Program-made: the position numbers and the translations under genes
Source of the DNA: Paramyrothecium sp. XJ0827
Lineage: Eukaryota; Ascomycota; Sordariomycetes; Hypocreales; Stachybotryaceae
Direction of reading: 5' to 3'
Assembly (NCBI GenBank): GCA_020881915.1
Contig: JAJFPB010000004.1
Coordinates: 4,278,001 to 4,342,000, forward strand
Length of the DNA stretch: 64,000 nucleotides
Shown: piece by piece, positions 56,182 to 64,000 of the stretch
Position numbering within the stretch: position 1 is the stretch's first letter
Layout: each line of letters starts with the position of its first letter
The notes under the pieces: generated by a model
The model's database searches: none
What the model saw: only the letters and a program-made list of their open reading frames with translations
Told to the model about the DNA's origin: nothing

Positions 56182-56902
56182 ACAGACCACAATAGATTGC
56201 TAGACTCTCGTCAAATGGCGCTTAGAGAACACGGCATGAGTTTCAGGGAGAATAGGTTTGCTACTTGTAAATTAGGGACTTGTCTTGACTGTAAGATGCT
56301 GACGCTGCCGGACACGCATGGCTGCTTGGCAGCAGGGTATCTCCAGATAACAGGCCACGATGAAGTAATCGAGATTGATTATAGAGTTGATTACAGTGAC
56401 AATTCTCACCAGCTCTTCTGGGTGCACTCATTGCATAAGATAGCACTCGATGAAGGAAATGTTCAATCAATAAGATGTGAAGTCGAGAGGGGAAAAAACC
56501 AGAAAGGAGGCGCTTCCATATCTAATGAAAGGGGCAGCTGCTAGTGGTTTGTCTATAGGGGTCAGAAAAAGACTTGCCCTCACGAACAACAAAACTTTTG
56601 GCATCGAGCTTTAGGCTTGAATTTTTTGCCCACGTTAACTAGGCCATCATTGCCCAGTAATGCATTTAAAACTGCGAAGCAAAAGCAGCGAAGAAATCGT
56701 GCTTGATGGCCGTCTACACTACGCATGTCAAGCGATTGGTACACATATTGGTAGCCAAGGTTTCTTCCAGTGCAACAGAAACCAAGGAGCGTGTAGGCAT
56801 TTATGTATGGTTCACAACATCCGATTTACTGCCAACTATAATACAGTGAGTAGAAGACCAATTCTGTCTTCCCAACGAAAGCAGCGAAACATCGCTAACG
56901 TT
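56182..56902. other. Convergent 3' intergenic region
   Basis: Lies between the phosphate carrier and the deiminase gene, both ending here. Frames seen are antisense or 3'-UTR sequence. No gene was supported. Confidence 0.45.
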
Positions 56903-58752
56903 TTACCACCAAGGGTTTGAAGTACTCCTGAGTGTATTGGAGCCACAATGAACCTCTCCCTGACCAATATGATGCGATAACCAATTGTCCATGTACGTGA
57001 CATTGTAGTTGGCACTGGCGTAGGCGGCAGTAACACCTTCGGCGATGATATCCTTTCCATCGACAATGGGCCCCCACGGGTTAGGAGCCAAATAGTAAGA
57101 ATCGCTCAAGGGGATACCGTTGATGGTTCCGGGCCAGTGGGCCACAAGTTGCTGCTCCCAGCTGATTTGACGCTTTTCCAGGCCCGGAAGCGAGCCTCCA
57201 GCAGCTTCGATTATAGAAACAACCTTGTGGTTAATAGAGCGCCTTGCTTCGCTCGTGGCATTGCCAGCGGGGATGCAACTGAACTGCTCCTCCATCAATG
57301 AAAACAAAACCGGGACTCTGAAAATCTCGGCGTCGGTAATTCCGGTTTCCGCCTTGAGAATGTTAACATTGTTCTCGATTCGCTGTGCTGCTTCCTCGTT
57401 CTTGCTGATGAAGTTGGGCTTCTTCAACTCCTGGTCGATGGTATTTCGGGAAAGGCAGTGCCCCGAGTCGTATAGGAATGTGGGACGGGAGACGGCTCTG
57501 ACGCCCCCATGGCCGTCTCTAGAGGCTTTTTGCAGGATTTCCAACCCGAGTTGAGGGTCGTGAACCATCATGACCCAGCCACGCTCGCTGTCAGCGGGAA
57601 GAAACTGAAGAAACTCATCAACATGGCCGACCAGAAGCCACTCGGTATCGAGCCTGATGGGATCCTGGACTTCCTGGGCTTGGAGCAGGGTCACAATATG
57701 AGGGCTGAGGTTGGCATAGTGACCCATAATGATTCTTCCAGCGGGGTACGACTTCCCATTATGAGTATATGGGGGAATAGCCTCCAAGTTGCCCAAGGAG
57801 TCAATGGTGCCGGAAGTCCCGTCAATCTGTTGTACAGCGCCGACGGTGCTAGATCGAAGATGGGTGAAGACCTGGCGACCAGATGGGCGGTTAGGCTGCG
57901 AAGACCGTATCATCACACGCAGGACGATGGGGCCGTCGGGACCAGGGAAACTGGTGTAGCCAGGCTCAAAGAAATCTTGAGTCCAAATATCGGGATTGGA
58001 GAAGACAAATACAGGCTCCTCAATGCCAGCCTGGGCAGAGTTGTCCCTCAAGTCATTCACAAATTGGATTTGAGGCCCATAGCCAGATGTTGCATTTGTC
58101 GTCAGAACTCTCTCCGCGGCTTGTGCATGATGATGGGTCAGGATAGGGGCCACGCGCAGCGAGACTTCGTCGGTAGCCTTCTTGCCTTTGCGATCCGTGA
58201 CGGTGAATCGAAGGGTCACCCTTCCATCCCAACCGCCAGGTCTTCGAATGTCACGGCCGTCGATGCCCAGCTCAAGGCCGCGTTTGAGATCCTCGGCTGT
58301 GAAGACGTCTGTCGCGGGGTTGACATAGGTCCACACATTTCCCCTTTTGACGAAAACACGGACTTTGTCAACGGCTGCCGCTTCGACGATGCTGACTGAG
58401 CCGCTCTGCCCGATGACGGACAAGGTCCGAACTGGGGCGAGATACTTCGGATTTCTCAGGACATTGTCAGAAGCATCATTGCACTTATCAATGTCCGCGT
58501 CAGGCGTCTCATCAGTGATAGCCCGCGAACAGCGCTGATCAGTGTCGCCTATGTTGGCGATGAAAATGGCTTCTCCATCTTTGTCACGCTTGTCTGCGAT
58601 TCCGTCATGGTTGGTGTCGGCAAGAATCGTAGCCTTCAGCGCGTGACAGGCCTGGCTAAAGGCTATGGCTTGTCAACAGTTTGCTGGTTTGCTTTTCCAA
58701 CCATGAACGTACCCAGGGTAGCCAGAGCTACTTTGCACACAGACGGACGCAT
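56903..58752 (-). CDS. Secreted protein-arginine deiminase (PAD domain)
   Basis: Exon 1 (58752-58713) encodes the start of a signal peptide (MRPSVCKVALATL). A 50-bp intron (58663-58712, GTACGT...ATAG) joins it to AFSQACHALKATILAD, and exon 2 runs to 56903, for 599 residues. An acceptor 6 bp earlier is also in frame. Near the N-terminus DTNHDGIADKRDKDG is an Asp-rich, calcium-binding-like loop. The C-terminal PAD catalytic domain has RLDTEWLLVGHVDEF (Asp, His), LYDSGHCLSRNT and the final HHIGQGEVHCGSN, whose Cys586 is the nucleophile. PADs convert protein arginine to citrulline in a calcium-dependent manner. Fungal PADs with a signal peptide would act outside the cell. The reading frame has no defect. 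The upstream exon is easily missed because the second exon opens without an ATG. Confidence 0.87.
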
Positions 58753-61677
58753 AATGAGGCTTGTCGGTTGATCGTCCTCGAGGATTGTCGCTGTCCCAGA
58801 AACAGATAGCGCTTTGAGCTTGAAATCCAAAGATGCAGGATCGCAGGATGCCCCTTTCTAAATGCCCCGTTGGTCTGGTACTAGGCGTTGGAACGGATGA
58901 GTGTCCTAGGGTATTACATACGGACATGCTTCAACAGACGCGTAACCCCCGGGCAACTTCCTTAGGCTATCAACTATTTTGCGCGGCGCAATAAGGCATA
59001 ATCAATGCCACATTGAAGCCAAGACCTTGGGTACTCAAGTTGTCCTAAGCGGACATTTCAATTGGACCGGGTCTTGCGGTTAGGGGGGGCACCAAAGAAG
59101 ACCTGCTATTCTGATCTGAGCTTAATGCTACATTTCAGGGCATTTTACATGGGTACCCTGCTGAAGTACGGCTCATAAATTAGAGAGTCAGTAGATTAAA
59201 TCAATACGAGGTGTGAAAAGAACTGCATTGCGCACTGATCTATTGCGCGAACCACGGCCTAATTACTGATTTCGACCAGCGATTATGTGATGCCAAGGGT
59301 TCTCCCGTATCCTTTCCGCAGGCTTGTGAACGAATCAATACCCCCGGGATATCCAGACAGAATATCCTTGCGCTTTCCTCTACACAGCCCCGGACGATGG
59401 CAATCTGAAACCGCACTCCTTTTCACAATCACCCACTTCTTTGCTCTTACAAAAAGGTATCGCCAAGCTCAATCGTCATCCACACCTCGGTGGCTGTGCG
59501 GCAGGGCAAAAGCAGCCATGTCGCTCTACTAAGCACTAGATGCGATGTCAGCACCTTGATGAAGGCATCCACAAGGAATAACACCACATATGTTGTGCTA
59601 CAGAAGAGTACGAGAGGGATTAATGACGCGGCCGACTTCCGGATTTAGATCAAAATGATACATGCACGACTTCCACTGAGGCCCACACTCATTGTGCCTT
59701 GCACTAGGCTTTTTGCTGCTAATGAAAGCTCTCAGTGTGTAAGTTCAAAGATAGTAAGCTTTGAACACTTTCAGAACGTGCCATCAAGGTTCGCATAGTC
59801 CCTTAAAATCAGTCTGGGCCTTCGCCATTCGACACCATCCCTTTCAAGGATGCGCTTCTTCGTTAGAATGGGGAGTCTTGCTGTCAGCCACAGAGAAACA
59901 GCCAAGACAATCCATGATTATGTGAGAGGTTCTTGGCAGGCTCCTTGAACAAACCCAGCACGTCTTGTGGATATCCATCCTTCGTAACGCTGCCTTAAGG
60001 CAGCAGCCTCTGACTCACGTCCTTGGGGGAGCCAATTTGGGCTAGGAAAGTCTTCAAACGGGAGAATGGCAGAGGTTGGTACAGCTGAACATGAGCAAGG
60101 CCAAGAATGAACCCAGGATCGCGAAGTGGCATGTGTCATCACCCCTGCAAATTATCGCGGAAATGGACAAAGTGACGGTCCCAAGGCCAGGGCCAAGAGA
60201 GGCTTAGAGCGCAAAGGCCTTATATTGGCTGGTTTTTATGCCGATAGCACAAAGGCCAAGAAAGATGACCGTTGCAATACATCCCAGCCATAGAGCAGAT
60301 TGCCAGTTATGTGCTCAGTCTTATACCCGAAAGACTAAGAGTACTACAACGAAGAGGCGGCAGAGCTGGAAATTTGATTTGACAGCTTCGAGAAGACTGA
60401 ATGAAAAATGGCAACTTGAGGTGGACAAGGCTCTTCATTGGTCTATGAATTATCCAGTAATCGTCGTGAAGATGGTGGTGTTAGTGTCAAATTTAGAAAA
60501 GAATCGTTGGCTCTTGAGCATTCTCGTCTACCGAATCGAGAGTCACGAGCGAAAGGAGACCAATGGAAAGTGGGACAGCAGTCTGCTTTAGATCTGTCAT
60601 GATCATTGAGAACAAATCTTCCCCTCAATGTAATAGCAGAGTCCCGACCGCTGCAACAGTGGCGATTAAGACACATACAGTCCAGTCAAACCGTCAAAGT
60701 TCCTCATGCAGTCAAACGATCTACTCCTATAAATACAGTCATGAACCATACTCACCCTTGAAGTTGAATGTCACCCTTTTCAAACTATCGCATCTACGAG
60801 TCAACATCCCACAGCAGTAATCAACAGTAACTTTTTCTCGATGGTGATATTTTGCGATATGCTAAGCCTGGTATAGAAAGCAACCCTGAGGCTCATCTAC
60901 TCCTATATGCAACGTTCAACTATGTTAATGATGCGCCCTGAGCGGCTGCTGGCCAACAAAGAGTCTTTTAGACAACATGATTGAGTGTGCTGCTTACTCG
61001 CAAGCCGAATGACTTGATGACAACGGAATGGAGAAAATCGGCGACCATTGGCAACAACAGTCAGCGCTGTAGCCAGTTTGTCAAGTGTACACTGGCTATT
61101 TTCTCTCATAAACAATGTCACAACCAAATACAAGCCGAGGGCCCACAGGAAATTGTCGAAAAATTGAGCTTTCATCAAGCGTGAGTTTGGCACAAGCCAG
61201 CTTGTTGATGACAACGATGCGGGTCATTAGCGACATGTACCAGTTCATTAGTTATGAGATGGCTGATGCCAACAGTTGGAGATTATGATACGAAAACAAT
61301 CTTTGATTGAGACACTTTACATAAGGAATATTTGCATGTATGACGGATTAGGCGGTAATGACCCCTGCGGACCGGAGTCAAGCCATCAATCCATTCTTGG
61401 TAAGTGAGGGGGTGTTGACAGCCTCAGATGTGCGAGACAACATCAGCAATTGGTCTTTCACCTGCGCCACTGCAGCGGCTATCACACCGCTTCAGTTAGT
61501 AGAACAATTACCTTGGAATAGGCCATCACCGCCTACGTCACCCGTGCATGGTGCTGTTACATATATAGATGATGCCTGAATGTAAGACCAACCTCCCCGC
61601 TCACGATCGAGCATGTACTAATGAGGCATCGAGAGCCATTCCGACTCCTAGTTTCAGTGAAGCAAACCAGGGTCATC
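58753..61677. other. Long gene-free region (2.9 kb)
   Basis: No intact gene was found. A TATA-like AATATAAGG (minus strand, near 60223-60231) precedes a 74-codon minus-strand frame at 60142-59918 that has no recognisable signal or domain. GTTACATATATAG near 61557-61569 is a likely TATA element for the gene at 61678. The rest holds short plus-strand frames with random composition. Confidence 0.4.
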
Positions 61678-63333
61678 ATGTTGGCTAGGACTATATTGTT
61701 CGGGCTTTGCGCTGGCAGCCTAGTCGGGGTTGCAGAGGGCAGCCCGAACCAGAAATCACCTGTACGCCCAAGCCATGACAGCGCTCGGGAGAACTCAAAC
61801 TTCATATTCAACGCTGTTCACTCAGCCGGCCGACAATGGGGGTCGTCACTAAATCATAACGGCTTGGGTTTCATCCCAACAGTGGTAACGAAAGGGACGC
61901 TGTTCTATCATGGCGACCGAAGCGATCAAGTTCCTTCTACACTCGAGTGGCTCGCGTTCGAAGCCGAGCACGCGGGTATGCTGGCAACCTCTACCAAGCT
62001 TGACTCCTTGAAAAGTTTCAAGTCTGCAAGACAGGCCCAGGTTCCCTTGAATCGGGTTGCGGATGACTCGCAATCAGGCGGGAACAGCAGGGGTTATCTG
62101 CACACTTACCGAGCTAATCGCGATCTCAACTTGCTGTACTTCGACGGCACATCAGCTGCCAAAACAATTTCAGGTACGCTTGATGCCCAAGACTATGTGC
62201 TCCTTGAGAATCGCTCGGCCAAACGTGGCATGGACGGCGAGGTTATTCGTGCAGAAAACCTGTGCAAGCTCGCAACTGAGTGGGGGTATGATGGCATCAT
62301 GCGCATGGAGATCGGTTTCGAAGTCATCTTCTGCGACTTTAGCACTGGCCTCGAAATGGTCTCGGTGACAAGGTCGTTCATGCCGAAAGATATGCTCAGC
62401 CCAGAGGATTGGCCATTGTTCCATCTCGCAAGGGCTGCGTCGCAGCGTTACGATGGACTAGGGGGAGATCGTGTGCGCTTTGACTTTTCATCCATGGTTT
62501 CCGGTTTCTTCTTCCCGATCAACATCTCAAGCATGGTTCCCGGTAGGCCAGAGCTCAAGCGATTTGCCTCCGCTGGACCGGAGGAACTGAACGAGGTGAA
62601 GAAGTATGTGCAAGAGATTGCCAGCCAGCCGAGACGGTTTACCATTAACTGGCAAACAATAACTGATATGATCGTGGCACGCTTTTCCGATGCCTTGACA
62701 CTTATGGCATGGGACGAGAGTTCTCCGGATAACTTTGTCCGCGAACTTGAGCGAACCATACTGCCCTATTTTGACGCACCACCATTGCCGGGGGACGTCG
62801 ACCCGGAAAGTGAGAAGAGAAACCTCACAAGTGAAGCTATCAGCAGATGCACAAATCATTATTTACTACCAGCGGCGCTCGCTATGGATGATTGGAGCCT
62901 CGAAGACAACCTCATATACACAGCAATCGAAGCCGTAACTGGGAGCATTTGCGAGAGCCTCTTCACCGTACGGTCTATGCTACTCGATGCTTCACCAGAT
63001 CGCGCCTCTGGTGGGTATCGTATCAAGCCGGACCCAAAGCATGGAGCTCTGAGCAAAGCTCTCAAAGTCAGCCGCGCCGTGACTCGCGACATGATGGACC
63101 AGTTGGCATGGACCGCGTGGCGGAAGAAGCAGCCGTGCCCTCCCGACCAGGTCATGTTTGTGGCCATGTGGCCGTTTGGTAATGAAGAGGACCACTGGAC
63201 ACCGAGTTGCCGAACGCGGGAGGAGCTGGACAGGGTTCGCTGGGGTTACTGGAGGAAGCTTCGGGGTTCAAGCGAGATCCAGTGTCCCATCTTTCATCCG
63301 GACACTTGGCACTCGAATGAATTCAAGTTCTGA
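61678..63333 (+). CDS. Secreted conserved fungal protein of unknown function
   Basis: A single exon; 551 residues if started at the ATG that opens a signal peptide (MLARTILFGLCAGSLVGVAEG). An in-frame ATG at 61621 would add 19 basic residues ahead of it. The mature part contains NHNGLGFIPTVVTKGTLFYH, then EWLAFEAEHAG, YLHTYRANRDLNLLYFDG, WGYDGIMRMEIGFEVIFCDF and IKPDPKHGALSKALKVSR. I recall such text from uncharacterised secreted fungal proteins of about 550-600 residues. HGDR in the first block and several conserved Trp and Cys hint at an enzyme, but no catalytic motif is known to me. A TATA element about 110 bp upstream supports the start. The gene appears intact and is isolated from other genes. 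Confidence 0.75.
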   Translation: MLARTILFGLCAGSLVGVAEGSPNQKSPVRPSHDSARENSNFIFNAVHSAGRQWGSSLNHNGLGFIPTVVTKGTLFYHGDRSDQVPSTLEWLAFEAEHAGMLATSTKLDSLKSFKSARQAQVPLNRVADDSQSGGNSRGYLHTYRANRDLNLLYFDGTSAAKTISGTLDAQDYVLLENRSAKRGMDGEVIRAENLCKLATEWGYDGIMRMEIGFEVIFCDFSTGLEMVSVTRSFMPKDMLSPEDWPLFHLARAASQRYDGLGGDRVRFDFSSMVSGFFFPINISSMVPGRPELKRFASAGPEELNEVKKYVQEIASQPRRFTINWQTITDMIVARFSDALTLMAWDESSPDNFVRELERTILPYFDAPPLPGDVDPESEKRNLTSEAISRCTNHYLLPAALAMDDWSLEDNLIYTAIEAVTGSICESLFTVRSMLLDASPDRASGGYRIKPDPKHGALSKALKVSRAVTRDMMDQLAWTAWRKKQPCPPDQVMFVAMWPFGNEEDHWTPSCRTREELDRVRWGYWRKLRGSSEIQCPIFHPDTWHSNEFKF

Positions 63334-63582
63334 GGCACATTGTCATATTCTATAAAGACGGCGCATACGCTCTGGTGGATGGACATGGCGTTGTTTCCTC
63401 GAAACTTGACTGGTAATGTCCTTGATGACGATACGGCTCGAAGTTTGTTAGTCAGTATTGATTCATGTGAGCTATTCTTTTTGGACGAAATTGGTTGGAG
63501 GATTGTTTTTCAACGACTCTATGGCATCAGGTGTAAATTGAACGCTCAATTTCTGAGAGGAATCCTCTCCAACACATGACAG

Positions 63583-64000
63583 CTACACAAGGTCAATGTC
63601 CTCTGCTGGTGAATTTATCATACGTAATAAGTCCCCATCCATCATTCCGTGGATATAGCTTGCCCCCCGGAATTCAAAACGAGCCTGGCATTGTTCAATG
63701 TCGTCGCTGTTCTCCGAATCAGGCGTCAAACGACGAAGGACGGCCGGGGCATTCAACCCTGGCAGAAGCCACACCTCATCACCTGGCTTGACAGCCAAAG
63801 AAGCTAGGCCAAGGTATTTCTCGTTGATGGTGACGAGCTGCCGTCCTCCGTACATCGACTGGTAGGCTGATAGGAAACCTTGACAGTTTCTTGCCAAACG
63901 CGAGTGCGGCAGGAAATAACCGCTGCCGACAGGTCTTGAGTTGTCTTGAGTTACTCCTGCAGGCAGGTAAAAGTCTGCATCGCCTTCGTCGTTCGCCAAC
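63583..64000 (-). CDS. HET-domain protein, C-terminal part (cut by window edge)
   Basis: A minus-strand frame enters from the right edge and ends at 63583. The visible 138 residues include GRQLVTINEKYLGLASLAVKPGDEVWLLPG, cited here as LGLASLAVKPGDEVWLLPG, then NAPAVLRRL and FRGASYIHGMMDGDLL. This is the region after the HET domain in HET-6-type proteins, where a phrase such as VGxxYVHGIMDGEAL is common; the gene at 6341-8281 has the related VVGQAYVDGFMSGEALLG. The HET domain itself lies outside the window, so the identity rests on the tail alone. No stop interrupts the visible part. Confidence 0.65.
   Translation of the reverse strand, partial: LANDEGDADFYLPAGVTQDNSRPVGSGYFLPHSRLARNCQGFLSAYQSMYGGRQLVTINEKYLGLASLAVKPGDEVWLLPGLNAPAVLRRLTPDSENSDDIEQCQARFEFRGASYIHGMMDGDLLRMINSPAEDIDLV

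Noticed and set aside
59918..60142. 74-codon minus-strand frame with an upstream TATA-like sequence
   Set aside because: No convincing signal peptide or family features, and two overlapping frames are equally open; left as unannotated.
1..64000. CRISPR arrays, bacterial operons, intact transposons, rRNA genes
   Set aside because: No spaced direct repeats, terminal repeats with transposase, or rRNA sequence were seen; the genome is clearly fungal.

Overview
The window reads as nuclear DNA of a filamentous ascomycete, most like a Sordariomycete of the Hypocreales type. That placement is an inference from gene content and was not tested by any search. The supporting signs are short GT-AG introns of about 48-80 bp with CTAAC/CTGAC-type branch sites, two HET-domain genes plus the tail of a third, a STAND-type NTPase, many secreted hydrolases, and reading frames filled with TAG/TAA/TGA codons that look like RIP (repeat-induced point mutation) decay.

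Layout. 0-10.6 kb: a STAND-like NTPase fragment, a stop-filled relic, two divergent HET genes and a conserved fungal gene broken by seven in-frame stops. 11-14.5 kb: a zinc-cluster regulator stub, an intact putative cyclase and a three-exon small secreted cysteine-rich protein that only appears after splicing. 15.6-20.5 kb: a DUF4419 gene with one in-frame TGA, a decayed subtilase-like gene and one weak hypothetical gene. 21.5-25.9 kb: a secreted beta-helix protein and a membrane-anchored lectin-like propeller. 27.2-29.6 kb: relics of a GH35-like and a GH43 gene. 31-42.2 kb: a secreted M14 carboxypeptidase, two tRNA-Ile(AAU) genes in opposite orientation, a 300-bp (TTTTA)n microsatellite, a seven-exon sugar transporter, a DyP peroxidase and a sulfite oxidase-type molybdoenzyme. 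44-49.5 kb: a truncated carboxylesterase, an intact P450 and a UbiA-superfamily membrane enzyme. 49.9-63.3 kb: a secreted endonuclease/phosphatase-fold enzyme, a secreted carboxylesterase, the mitochondrial phosphate carrier, a secreted protein-arginine deiminase and a secreted protein of unknown function. The right edge cuts into a third HET-type gene.

How they fit together. Metabolic and secreted-enzyme genes are interspersed with at least seven broken genes and with self/non-self recognition families, as in accessory fungal chromatin. The P450 and the UbiA-type enzyme are the only pair that suggests a shared specialised pathway. The secreted deiminase, the cysteine-rich protein and the secreted hydrolases suggest interaction with a host or with decaying protein-rich matter, but the sequence does not settle lifestyle.

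Exon structures were derived by hand from splice signals and frame closure, and family names come from recognised motifs, not database searches. Many open frames without an ATG were extended or trimmed accordingly.
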